Assembly (NCBI GenBank): GCA_902547955.1
Contig: CACCPY010000007.1
Span: 28,788 to 92,787 of the forward strand
Origin: an uncultured Alphaproteobacteria bacterium
Lineage (GTDB): Bacteria; Pseudomonadota; Alphaproteobacteria; Methylaequorales; Methylaequoraceae
DNA length: 64,000 nucleotides
Reading direction: 5' to 3'
Shown: positions 53,318 through 62,062 of the stretch, one piece after another
Layout: the number at the start of each line of letters is the position of its first letter
How positions within the stretch are numbered: position 1 is the first letter of the stretch
Notes under the pieces: generated by a model
Databases searched by the model: none
What the model saw: the letters and a program-made list of their open reading frames with translations, nothing else
What the model was told of the DNA's origin: nothing
Position numbers and translations under genes: made by a program

Positions 53318-55105
53318 CTACTCCAATATGTCCAAATCTTTTCCAACAAAGTTTTCAAAATTTTTATCAATTAATCTTTGTGCAAAATTCTTTGTTTGCT
53401 CATTCAAGTTATCTGTTAAAGTCTCAATGCGTTCTTTATTATTAGTCTTCATTTCCTTCTTAAGCATATTAGAAGTTTTATTTATATTTTCTATATCTTT
53501 TTTTGTGCACAGAGTTTCTATTTGATCTTTAACATTTTCAATTTCATTAATTAATCTGCTTGCTTTTATTTTAGATTCAATTAGCAATCTAGTATCCATG
53601 TCCTCTTTAGCATTTTTAATACTCGACTCTACAAGTTTTTTCATTTCTGAAATATTTAAATCTTTATTAGTTTTAATAACTATGTTCTTCTCATTACCAG
53701 ACGATTCATCTATTGCTGAAACATACAAAATCCCATCAACGTCCAAAGAAAATCTAACTTTTATTCTTGGTATACCTGCTGGTTTAGGTTCAATATCCGA
53801 TAAGATAAATTCTCCAAGCAAAGTATTTTTGCTAGATGTTTCTCTTTCGCCTTGAATAATACTTATTTTAATTGAAGTTTGCCCATTTTCGTTTGTAGTA
53901 AAAGTTTGTTCCTTAACTACAGGTATATTTGAATTTCTTGGTATTATTTTTTCCATAAGGCCACCCATTGTTTCAATGCCTAATGAAAGTGGAGTGACAT
54001 CAAGTAACAGATTATTTGAACCGTTCAATAAGTCAAAACCGTGAAGTGCTGCACCATATGAGACTACTCGATCTGGATCCATTTCACTGTAAATATCCTT
54101 TTTAAAATATTCTTTAATTTTTTTTGGAATTAGAGCAAGTCTGGTTGAACCACCAACTAAAATAAACCCGTCTATTTCATCAACTTTTACATTACAATCT
54201 TTTATAAGCTGATCAGTAATTTTAATGGTTTTTGTTATTATTTCGTTAAAGATTTTTTCAATAACATTCATACTGATTTCAATATTTGTTTTTTTGTTCT
54301 TAATCGTAACCTCAGCAACAATATTATTAACTGATTGTAAATTTTCTTTAATAGATTTGCTGGCTCTTTTCAATGATAATATTTCACTATGAGAAAGATC
54401 ATTCTTAATTGGGTCAAAATAGGTATTCAAAATATAATCAAGTAATAATTGGTCTAAATCATCCCCTCCTAATTTTGCGTCACCACTCGTTCCAATTACT
54501 TTAAAAAGATTGTCCTTTAAATTTAATAGTGATATGTCAAACGTACCCCCTCCTAAGTCATAAACTAAAAATTTTCCTCTTTTTTTTTTATCTAAACCAT
54601 AGGCAAAAGCAGCGGCAGTTGGTTCATTAATCAACCTTCTTACATTAAAACCAGACATTAATGCTGACCTCATTATACCTGACCTAGCCCTTTCATCATA
54701 ATAAGCTGGAACAGTTATAATACAGTCATTTACTTCCTCATTTAAAAAATTATTACTGATTTTTTTTAAATAGGAAAAAATTTCTTTAGCAATATCTACA
54801 GGGGATAAACAATCACTTTTTGAATTAATAACAATTTGACCATCAGGGTTGTCTGTAAAATACCTTTTAATGGAAAAGATTGAGCTCTGTAGATTTTTTT
54901 CAAGATCTATATCATTTCCAACCTTTACAGTTTTATCGAAACAAACTATGGAAGGTATTAAGTTCATTTTTTTTGAATCCTCTATAAAAATGACTTTTTC
55001 CCCAATTTTTATAGAGCAAACAGAATTTGTTGTTCCAAAATCAATGCCTAAACATTTAGAGGTTAAAGATTTTTTATTTGGCTCATCAATATTTATTAAG
55101 TTCAT
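53318..55105 (-). CDS. hscA: Fe-S cluster assembly chaperone HscA (Hsp70 family)
   Basis: A specialised Hsp70 that works on IscU. The 595 residues include GIDFGTTNSVCSIK, VPAYYDERARSGIMRSA, LVYDLGGGTFDISLL, FILVGGSTRL and a substrate domain with VTPLSLGIETMGG. No C-terminal EEVD-like or DnaK-type acidic tail; the context marks it as HscA rather than DnaK. It follows hscB directly and its IscU target carries the LPPVK recognition motif. Confidence 0.93.
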   Translation of the reverse strand: MNLINIDEPNKKSLTSKCLGIDFGTTNSVCSIKIGEKVIFIEDSKKMNLIPSIVCFDKTVKVGNDIDLEKNLQSSIFSIKRYFTDNPDGQIVINSKSDCLSPVDIAKEIFSYLKKISNNFLNEEVNDCIITVPAYYDERARSGIMRSALMSGFNVRRLINEPTAAAFAYGLDKKKRGKFLVYDLGGGTFDISLLNLKDNLFKVIGTSGDAKLGGDDLDQLLLDYILNTYFDPIKNDLSHSEILSLKRASKSIKENLQSVNNIVAEVTIKNKKTNIEISMNVIEKIFNEIITKTIKITDQLIKDCNVKVDEIDGFILVGGSTRLALIPKKIKEYFKKDIYSEMDPDRVVSYGAALHGFDLLNGSNNLLLDVTPLSLGIETMGGLMEKIIPRNSNIPVVKEQTFTTNENGQTSIKISIIQGERETSSKNTLLGEFILSDIEPKPAGIPRIKVRFSLDVDGILYVSAIDESSGNEKNIVIKTNKDLNISEMKKLVESSIKNAKEDMDTRLLIESKIKASRLINEIENVKDQIETLCTKKDIENINKTSNMLKKEMKTNNKERIETLTDNLNEQTKNFAQRLIDKNFENFVGKDLDILE

Positions 55106-55106
55106 T

Positions 55107-55685
55107 TTAGTTTAAATTTTTTTTTATTTTTTCTAAATAAGAAAGTTTGACACTTAGATTTTTAATCTCAGGAATTTTTTCTTTTTCAAAGTTTGAATTT
55201 ATTTCTAATTCAATTATTCTTATTTTTTCGATAATTTCAGTTTTGATTTTAACTTTTTCATTTTCATTTTCAATTGACATACACCTATTTTGTAACTCCA
55301 TAATCTCCTCTAATAAATCTTTATCGGTAAAGGATTCTTCATTGTTTGGATTGGCTTTATATCCTTTAAGTTTTAATAAAATTTTTATTCTATCAACATT
55401 GTTCAACAATAAATTATATGCGTTATTTATATTAGATGATTCATATGCTGATATTTCCTTTTCCTTCTCAGCTGAATTTATAAATTTATCTGGGTGAAAA
55501 ATATTTTGTAATTGAAAATATTTTATTTCTAACTCTTCATTATCAATCAGATAACATTGTTTTAAATTGAATATGTCATAGGGATTTGTTTTTCTTATAT
55601 TTTGAATTTTGTTGCAGATGCTACAACGAAAGTCTACAACTTTAGTGTCAGTTTGGCAATTCCAACATGGAATAATGACCTCCAT
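55107..55685 (-). CDS. hscB: Fe-S co-chaperone HscB (J-protein) with N-terminal tetracysteine motif
   Basis: A 192-residue J-domain co-chaperone of HscA. The HPD motif is at residues 64-66 (NIFHPDKF), followed by the C-terminal HSCB_C helical domain that binds IscU. The first 25 residues hold C7-x2-C10 (CWNC) and C21-x2-C24 (CSIC), a probable zinc site. The same CWNC...CxxC extension is known from metazoan mitochondrial HSC20 and is absent from E. coli HscB. It sits in the standard place between iscA and hscA. Confidence 0.9.
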   Translation of the reverse strand: MEVIIPCWNCQTDTKVVDFRCSICNKIQNIRKTNPYDIFNLKQCYLIDNEELEIKYFQLQNIFHPDKFINSAEKEKEISAYESSNINNAYNLLLNNVDRIKILLKLKGYKANPNNEESFTDKDLLEEIMELQNRCMSIENENEKVKIKTEIIEKIRIIELEINSNFEKEKIPEIKNLSVKLSYLEKIKKNLN

Positions 55686-55691
55686 TAAGTT

Positions 55692-56015
55692 TTAAACGTG
55701 AAAGGATTCACCGCAGCCACATCTTCCCTTTTCATTGGGGTTGATGAATTTGAAACCTGACTCCAGCTCACCTTTTTCATAATCCATTTCTGTACCTATC
55801 AAAAAGAGTGAGGCTTTTTTATCGATAAATATTTTGACATCATCGATAACGATCATCTCGTCATTATCATCTATCTGATCTACAAACTCCATTGTGTAAG
55901 AAAGACCTGAACATCCCTTGGTATTGATACCGACCTTAATACCAAGCGTAGATTTTCCTCTTGAGGAAATCATTTCTTTAATATGGTTTACGGCACTTGG
56001 AGTTACGTTTAACAT
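55692..56015 (-). CDS. iscA: A-type iron-sulfur carrier IscA
   Basis: A 107-residue carrier with ligands C35 (NTKGCSGLSY), C99 and C101 (GRCGCGESFHV). It directly follows iscU. Distinct from the erpA-like gene at 4.6 kb. Confidence 0.94.
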   Translation of the reverse strand: MLNVTPSAVNHIKEMISSRGKSTLGIKVGINTKGCSGLSYTMEFVDQIDDNDEMIVIDDVKIFIDKKASLFLIGTEMDYEKGELESGFKFINPNEKGRCGCGESFHV

Positions 56016-56399
56016 TTATTTTTTATTTTTATCTTTGTAGTCAGCGATAGCGGCCTTAATTGCATCTTCAGCTAAAACTGAACAATGAATTTTAACGGGA
56101 GGCAATGCTAAATGATTGGCGATTTCTGTATTTTTTATTGAGTGAGCCTCATCAACACTTTTACCTTTGACCCATTCAGTAATTAAGGAGCTAGATGCTA
56201 TCGCCGAGCCACAACCAAAAGTTTTAAATTTTGCGTCTTCAATAATTCCAGAATCGCTTACCTTTATCTGAAGCTTCATTACATCTCCGCATGCTGGAGC
56301 TCCAACTAAACCTGTCCCAACCTCTTTTGATTCCTTGTCCATGGATCCAACATTCCTTGGGTTCTCGTAATGATCAATAAGATTTTTACTATATGCCAT
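56016..56399 (-). CDS. iscU: Iron-sulfur cluster scaffold IscU
   Basis: A 127-residue scaffold on which 2Fe-2S clusters are built. Ligands C37 (PACGDV), D39, C63 (FGCGSAIASS), H105 and C106 (KIHCSVLAEDA) are all present, and the HscA-binding LPPVK is at residues 99-103. The ATG follows iscS by about 21 bases. Confidence 0.96.
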   Translation of the reverse strand: MAYSKNLIDHYENPRNVGSMDKESKEVGTGLVGAPACGDVMKLQIKVSDSGIIEDAKFKTFGCGSAIASSSLITEWVKGKSVDEAHSIKNTEIANHLALPPVKIHCSVLAEDAIKAAIADYKDKNKK

Positions 56400-56420
56400 T
56401 TTTTTCTCCTTTCAAAAAAA

Positions 56421-57635
56421 TTAATGGGCAGCCCAGTTTATTTTGGTTAAGTCAACTCCATCTTGGGCCATTTCCCAAAGTGGGCTTAGAGCTCTCAACC
56501 TTTTTACTTCGCTTACTATTTTGTTTACAGCCTGTTTTACATCTTCTTCTGTGGTAAATCTACCAAGACCAATCCTAAGACTGGTGTGCGCAAGTTCCTC
56601 TTCTACTCCAAGTGCCTTTAAAACATAGGAGGGTTCAAGAGACGCTGAGGTGCATGCTGAACCTGATGAAACAGCGAGGTTTTTAATTCCCATCATAAGT
56701 GACTCTCCTTCGATGTAAGCAAAACTTAAATTTAGGTTTCCAGGGACTCTTTTCTCTTCGGAACCGTTAAGATAGATTTCATCACACTTACTTCTGATAC
56801 CTTCGAGAAAGGCATTTTTGAGCTTTATAAGTTTTTTATTCTCAGTTTCCATTTCTTTTGAGTAAATTTTACATGCCTCTCCTAATCCTACACATAGAGC
56901 TGGAGACAAAGTGCCTGATCTCATACCTCTTTCTTGTCCACCACCACTCATCATAGCGGATATTCTAACTCTAGGCTTTCTTCTCACATAAAGTGCACCT
57001 ACTCCCTTTGGAGCATAAATTTTATGACCCGATATGCTCATCAAGTCAATATTCATCTGATTTACATCTAATGGAATTTTACCGATAGCTTGAGCACAAT
57101 CTGTATGAAAAAATACATCATTTTTTTTACAAATTTCTCCAATTTCTTTTAAAGGCTGGATTACACCAATTTCATTATGGACACCCATAATGGAAACCAA
57201 CAAGGTTTTTGATGTAATTGCGTTTTGAAGTTCTTTTAAACTAATTAAACCATCTGAATTAACAGGAAGATACGTTACATTAAAGTCTTTTTTTTCTGAT
57301 AAAAATCTGCAAGATTCAAGTACACATTTATGTTCTGTCACACAAGTTATGATATGGTTTTTTTTATCACCGTAAAAATCTGCCAACCCTTTGATTGCCA
57401 GGTTATTAGATTCGGTTGCACCTGAAGTAAAAATTATCTCTTTAGGATTTGCTCCAATAATATTAGCAACATTTTCCCTCGCAATTTCTACAGCCTCCTC
57501 TGCTTCCCAGCCGTAGGAGTGATTTCTTGAGTGAGGGTTTCCATAAATTTCTCCGAAGTAAGGTATCATTTTGTCTACTACTCTCGGGTCAACAGGTGTT
57601 GTAGCTTGATAATCGAAATAAATGTTTTTAATCAT
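56421..57635 (-). CDS. iscS: Cysteine desulfurase IscS
   Basis: PLP enzyme taking sulfur from cysteine for Fe-S assembly and tRNA thiolation. The 404 residues include [27 protein letters not shown], the PLP lysine in [14 protein letters not shown] and the mobile active-site Cys in [17 protein letters not shown], the group-I (IscS) form. A 69-base AT-rich gap separates it from iscR. Confidence 0.96.
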   Translation of the reverse strand: MIKNIYFDYQATTPVDPRVVDKMIPYFGEIYGNPHSRNHSYGWEAEEAVEIARENVANIIGANPKEIIFTSGATESNNLAIKGLADFYGDKKNHIITCVTEHKCVLESCRFLSEKKDFNVTYLPVNSDGLISLKELQNAITSKTLLVSIMGVHNEIGVIQPLKEIGEICKKNDVFFHTDCAQAIGKIPLDVNQMNIDLMSISGHKIYAPKGVGALYVRRKPRVRISAMMSGGGQERGMRSGTLSPALCVGLGEACKIYSKEMETENKKLIKLKNAFLEGIRSKCDEIYLNGSEEKRVPGNLNLSFAYIEGESLMMGIKNLAVSSGSACTSASLEPSYVLKALGVEEELAHTSLRIGLGRFTTEEDVKQAVNKIVSEVKRLRALSPLWEMAQDGVDLTKINWAAH

Positions 57636-57704
57636 ATTTGTAAACCTTTCATAGGGTCTATTTGGGTAAAAATTTTTTAATTACAATTATAAATTTAATA
57701 TTGT

Positions 57705-58190
57705 TCATAAATAATTATTTCTCGAATTGCTATCTCTAAAATCTTGCTTATCCTTCAATTTAAAAAAAGATTCGTAACTATCATTAGATACATCTTTAAT
57801 TGATACTGAACTTAAGAAAGATGAAATGTGGTTAGTCAAATTATTCCAAAGATTGTGTGTCAAACACTTAGATTTCTTTTTTGTGGAAAGACAACTAGTC
57901 TCTATTCCTTTACATCTTGTAATCTTAAGCTCTTCATCTGTTGCATTGATAACGTCATAAATCATAATAAATGAAGGGTCCTTAGCAAAAATATATCCAC
58001 CCAACGGACCTCTGATACTTTTAACAATTCCTTTTTTTTTTAACGAAGAAAAGATTTGTTCAAGGAAATTTATAGAAATATTCTGTCTTCGAGAAATTTC
58101 GGACAAACTTATCGGCCTATTACCAGTTGAATTTATCGCCATATCAACTAAAGATGTTACAGCTAATCTACCTTTAGATGTTAGTTTCAT
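57705..58190 (-). CDS. iscR: Rrf2-family Fe-S regulator IscR
   Basis: A 161-residue winged-helix regulator sensing Fe-S status. The DNA-binding half has MKLTSKGRLAVTSLVDMA and GGYIFAKDPSFIMIYDVI. The cluster site is retained but respaced: RC, SC and KC in RCKGIETSCLSTKKKSKCLTH give C-x6-C-x8-C-x2-H, against C-x5-C-x5-C-x2-H in E. coli. It overlaps the upstream cysE gene by 17 bases, so control of the operon may start before cysE. The 69-base gap before iscS is a possible second binding region. Confidence 0.9.
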   Translation of the reverse strand: MKLTSKGRLAVTSLVDMAINSTGNRPISLSEISRRQNISINFLEQIFSSLKKKGIVKSIRGPLGGYIFAKDPSFIMIYDVINATDEELKITRCKGIETSCLSTKKKSKCLTHNLWNNLTNHISSFLSSVSIKDVSNDSYESFFKLKDKQDFRDSNSRNNYL

Positions 58191-58953
58191 TTCTAACTCT
58201 TTTCTTTTTATTTTGTTGTTTTGATTTTTTCAGTTTAATTTCAAAAACATCTTTTTTTGAGGCGGTTTGCAAAATTAAGGATTCTAATGATAAAATTTTG
58301 TCGTTTAGCGAATGTAATTCTTTAAACAAAATAGAAATACTTTTTTTGTTTGGATCGTCAATCTTACCTTTTGATATTCCATATGCTTCAAAAGAATCTT
58401 TATTTATAGATGATTCAAGTTTTCTGGCTGGCACGCCTACGTAAGTCATATTATTAGGGACATCTCTTATAACAACTGCATTAGCTCCAATTCTTGAGTC
58501 ATCCCCGATATAAATGGGACCAAGAATTTGTGCACCTGAACCAATTATTACGTTATCGCCTATTGTTGGATGTCGTTTTACATTTCTTTGAGAAGCTGAA
58601 TCGATAGATGGAGAAATTCCTCCTAAAGTAGCCTGTTGATAAATTGTTACATTTTTACCTACTACAGAAGTTTCACCTATAACTAAACCAGCACCATGAT
58701 CGATGAAAAATCCCTCGGCAATGGACGCAGCTGGATGGATTTCAATTGAAGTAAGAATTCTGGATATATTACTTAAGAAACGAGCTAAAAACTTTAATTT
58801 TATATTCCACAGCATATGACAAATTCTGTGTAATAAAAGAGCATGAAAGCCGGAGTATGTAAAAACAACTTCAAAGGTTGATCTAGCTGCAGGGTCTCTA
58901 TGTTTCGCGGCCTTAAGATCAGAATAAATTAGATGAAATATTCCTTTTGACAT
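58174..58953 (-). CDS. cysE: Serine O-acetyltransferase
   Basis: Makes O-acetylserine, the precursor used by cysK. The 259-residue protein has the N-terminal helical region AAKHRDPAARSTFEVVFTY, then left-handed beta-helix hexapeptides: IHPAASIAEGFFIDHGAGLVIGET, QQATLGG, and GDNVIIGSGAQILG. It ends with a charged tail. It starts the cysE-isc operon, an arrangement that couples cysteine supply to iron-sulfur assembly. Confidence 0.93.
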   Translation of the reverse strand: MSKGIFHLIYSDLKAAKHRDPAARSTFEVVFTYSGFHALLLHRICHMLWNIKLKFLARFLSNISRILTSIEIHPAASIAEGFFIDHGAGLVIGETSVVGKNVTIYQQATLGGISPSIDSASQRNVKRHPTIGDNVIIGSGAQILGPIYIGDDSRIGANAVVIRDVPNNMTYVGVPARKLESSINKDSFEAYGISKGKIDDPNKKSISILFKELHSLNDKILSLESLILQTASKKDVFEIKLKKSKQQNKKKRVRNETNI

Positions 58954-59015
58954 ATTAATTTAAATATAATATAAAATAAAATAATAATATATCCTACTAT
59001 TTTAGTCAAGTATAA

Positions 59016-59651
59016 ATGCCAGAAATTTTGTTAAACGGCCCAGCAGGTAGACTTGAGGGTCACTACACTCATAATAATGAGACAAACTCTCCATCCATTT
59101 TGATCTTACATGCTCATCCTGGGCATGGTGGAAATATGAATAACCCGCTTTCATTGAAATTACACAGATTGTTCTCAGATAATGGATTTTCAACTTTGAG
59201 ATTTAATTTTCGTGGAGTAGGTAAATCTGATGGAGAACATGATGGAAGCGAAGGAGAACTAGCTGATTCAGCAATTGCATTAGATTGGCTTCAAAATCAA
59301 AACCCTGAATCAAAAGAGTACTGGATTTGTGGTATATCATTTGGTGCTTGGATTGGAATGCAACTACTGATGAGGAGACCAGAAATTCCAAAATTTGTTT
59401 TAATAAGTCCTCCTGTTGGGAAATACGATTTTAATTTTTTAGCACCTTGTCCAGCATCAGGAATGATAATTAATGCAGAAAAGGATAGCTTAATAGAGGT
59501 AAATTTAATAAAGGACGTTGTAAAAAGATTAAATCAACAACAATCTATAAATGTAATACAAGAGGTAATAAAATCATCTGACCATTTTTTTTCTAATAAC
59601 GAAAATAAAGTTATTGAAAAAGTTAAGTCTTATTTTAAGAAAATTAATTAA
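59016..59651 (+). CDS. Small alpha/beta hydrolase (COG2945 type)
   Basis: A 211-residue hydrolase with the compact fold of the COG2945/KANL3-like group: ILILHAHPGHGGNMNN after strand 1, RFNFRGVGKSDGEHDGSEGE, the nucleophile elbow CGISFGAWIG and the C-terminal His in SSDHFFSN. The substrate is unknown. Divergent from cysE across 62 bases, and its stop overlaps the anmK stop by four bases. Confidence 0.82.
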   Translation: MPEILLNGPAGRLEGHYTHNNETNSPSILILHAHPGHGGNMNNPLSLKLHRLFSDNGFSTLRFNFRGVGKSDGEHDGSEGELADSAIALDWLQNQNPESKEYWICGISFGAWIGMQLLMRRPEIPKFVLISPPVGKYDFNFLAPCPASGMIINAEKDSLIEVNLIKDVVKRLNQQQSINVIQEVIKSSDHFFSNNENKVIEKVKSYFKKIN

Positions 59652-60760
59652 GGATAAAAAATTTCTCCGCAAATGTTTCGTTTTTTGCAGCCAGTTGTTG
59701 ACGGAAAAGCTGAAGGCAATTTTTTTAAGGTTCTTACGGAAATATATCCAAAGGCTGAGGATTCTATGAATGAAGAATTATAACCTAATTCATCTGACAG
59801 GAAAATTTTTTCTCTTCCTATTAAATTTTTAATTTCATGCATAAGGGTTAGATTACGAATTCCTCCACCAGAAAAAACCCAAAAATCAATTTTTTTTTTT
59901 AGCTTAGTTTGAAGTTCACTTATCAATTTTGCAGATAGGAATGTTAGTGAACGTAAAAAATTATGATTACTTATTTCCTTGTTTTGAGAAAAGTTTTTTA
60001 AATTAAAATTTTTTGTATCAAAGGATCTTGGGAAAGATTTTTTAAAATAATTTTTTTTCATCCAGCTATTTACAAGGTTATAATCAACTTTCCCCTTGGA
60101 AGCTATCGAGCCGTTTTTGTCAAAGTATTTATTAAATTTCATCATACAAAATTTATCAATTAACGTATTACCTGGCCCAATATCTGAAGCAATCAACTCT
60201 GTTTTACCTATCAGGAAGGTGAAATTTGAAATTCCACCAATATTTATCACAATAATATTCTTTGCAGTTTTTGAAAAAATTGCTTTATGAAAAATTGGAA
60301 CAAGTGGAGCACCTTCACCTAAATTTTTGATATCTCTATTTCTAAAGTTCGCAACCACAGGTAAGTTAATTGTTTTTGCCAATATTTTTGGATCGCCTAA
60401 CTGAATCGAGATATTTTTTTTTGGGTTATGAATTATTGTGTTTCCATGAAACCCAACTAAATCAATTTTTTTTTCACCATCAGATAGTTCTGATAAGAAA
60501 ACAGAAATGTTTTTAACTACAAAGTTTAGGAAATTTTGTTCAGTTTTAAAGTATTTTTTATTTCTAAAAAACTTTTTTTCTAAACAAAAAAAATTAATTA
60601 AATCAGAAATTTCATCTCTTATTTTTTTATTAAATTTGTAATATTTATTTTTTATTATATTAACATTTTGCATTCCATCAGTTTTAATTAAGGAAAAATC
60701 TAAACCGTCAATTGATGTACCACTCATTATACCTAAAACACAAAACTCTTTCTTTTTCAT
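59648..60760 (-). CDS. anmK: Anhydro-N-acetylmuramic acid kinase
   Basis: Peptidoglycan-recycling kinase that opens and phosphorylates 1,6-anhydro-MurNAc. The 370 residues include GIMSGTSIDGLDFSL at the N-terminus, GFHGNTIIHNP, ANFRNRDIKNLGEGAPLVP, INIGGISNFT and the ATPase-fold FSGGGIRN. It acts downstream of NagZ, at the start of this window. It is divergent from tyrS across 33 bases, the usual alphaproteobacterial pairing. Confidence 0.92.
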   Translation of the reverse strand: MKKKEFCVLGIMSGTSIDGLDFSLIKTDGMQNVNIIKNKYYKFNKKIRDEISDLINFFCLEKKFFRNKKYFKTEQNFLNFVVKNISVFLSELSDGEKKIDLVGFHGNTIIHNPKKNISIQLGDPKILAKTINLPVVANFRNRDIKNLGEGAPLVPIFHKAIFSKTAKNIIVINIGGISNFTFLIGKTELIASDIGPGNTLIDKFCMMKFNKYFDKNGSIASKGKVDYNLVNSWMKKNYFKKSFPRSFDTKNFNLKNFSQNKEISNHNFLRSLTFLSAKLISELQTKLKKKIDFWVFSGGGIRNLTLMHEIKNLIGREKIFLSDELGYNSSFIESSAFGYISVRTLKKLPSAFPSTTGCKKRNICGEIFYP

Positions 60761-60793
60761 ATTAAAATATTATAACCACAGTATAAAAGTATA

Positions 60794-62062
60794 ATGAATG
60801 ATTTTTTAAAATATATTAAATCTAGAGGATATCTTCATCAGTGTACAAACGAAGCTGGGGTTGCACAGGCTCTAAAAAAATCTACATCGGGTTACATTGG
60901 CTTTGATTGCACCTCTGATAGTCTTCATGCTGGATCATTACTTCCACTTATGCTTTTAAGAATTTTCCAAAAATTTGGTCACAAACCGATCTTATTACTT
61001 GGTGGTGGAACAACATTAGTTGGTGATCCATCAGGTAAAGACGAAACTAGAAAAATACTCAGGGAAAAAGATATAAAAAATAATAAAAATAAACTTAAAG
61101 AAGTTTTTAAAAAATTTGTATCCTTTGAATCTTCCAACAATGCCATATTAATAGACAACTATGATTGGTTGACCAATTTAAAATATATTGATTTTTTAAG
61201 AGAAATAGGAAGTAAATTTTCAGTTAATAAAATGATGTCTCTTGAATCTATAAAGCAAAGACTAAATAGAGAACAAAATCTAAGTTTTCTAGAATTTAAT
61301 TATTCATTACTACAAGCATATGATTTTTTAGAATTGAAAAGAAAAAATAATTGTAAAATTCAGTTTGGTGGGTCAGATCAATGGGGAAATATAGTTTCTG
61401 GAATTGATTTGATAAGAAAAATTAATAATGAAGAGGTATTTGGGGTAACCACACCTCTCATAACAACTTCTTCTGGAAAGAAAATGGGTAAAACTGAGAG
61501 TGGTGCGATATGGTTATCAGAGGATAAATTAGATGTAAATAGTTTCTGGCAATATTGGAGAAACACTTCCGATGACGATGTTGTGAAGTTTTTATACCTT
61601 TTTACAGAAATAGAAAATAAACAAATAGAAAAATTCAAGTCGCTTAAAGGAGAGGAACTGAATGAAGTAAAAATATTATTAGCTAATGAGGTAACAAAAC
61701 TATGTCACGGCGAAGAGCTCTCAAAAAGTGCAGAAAACGAAGCTAAGTTAGTTCTTTCATCAAACGAATTGGATATAAAAACTTTAAAAAACTCTAAAAA
61801 TAAAATTATCTTGAAACAAGATCAAATTACTACAGGCATCACACTGAAGCAAATATTAATGGATCTTAAGCTTTGTACTTCTAATGGAGAAGCTAAAAGA
61901 CTAATTAATCAAAATGCAGTAAAAATTAACAAAGAAATTATCAGAGACAAAGATTACATCTTAAATCAAAAACTTTTCATTAAGGAAACACACCAAAAAG
62001 ATCTTTATATTGTAATCTATGTTGGAAAAAAGAAATATGGAATTGTGGAATTAATCACCTAG
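60794..62062 (+). CDS. tyrS: Tyrosyl-tRNA synthetase
   Basis: Class I synthetase charging tRNA-Tyr. The 422 residues have GFDCTSDSLHAGSLLPL as the HIGH-type block, VGDPSGKDETR, the tyrosine site FGGSDQWGNI, KKMGKTESGAIWL as the KMSKS loop near residue 231, and an S4 RNA-binding domain at about 350-415. Converges on the downstream gene with a 12-base overlap. Confidence 0.95.
   Translation: MNDFLKYIKSRGYLHQCTNEAGVAQALKKSTSGYIGFDCTSDSLHAGSLLPLMLLRIFQKFGHKPILLLGGGTTLVGDPSGKDETRKILREKDIKNNKNKLKEVFKKFVSFESSNNAILIDNYDWLTNLKYIDFLREIGSKFSVNKMMSLESIKQRLNREQNLSFLEFNYSLLQAYDFLELKRKNNCKIQFGGSDQWGNIVSGIDLIRKINNEEVFGVTTPLITTSSGKKMGKTESGAIWLSEDKLDVNSFWQYWRNTSDDDVVKFLYLFTEIENKQIEKFKSLKGEELNEVKILLANEVTKLCHGEELSKSAENEAKLVLSSNELDIKTLKNSKNKIILKQDQITTGITLKQILMDLKLCTSNGEAKRLINQNAVKINKEIIRDKDYILNQKLFIKETHQKDLYIVIYVGKKKYGIVELIT

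Noticed and set aside
57856..57865. TGTGTCAAAC inside iscR
   Set aside because: Single copy in conserved coding sequence (the CLTH region); most likely chance rather than part of the islet repeat system.
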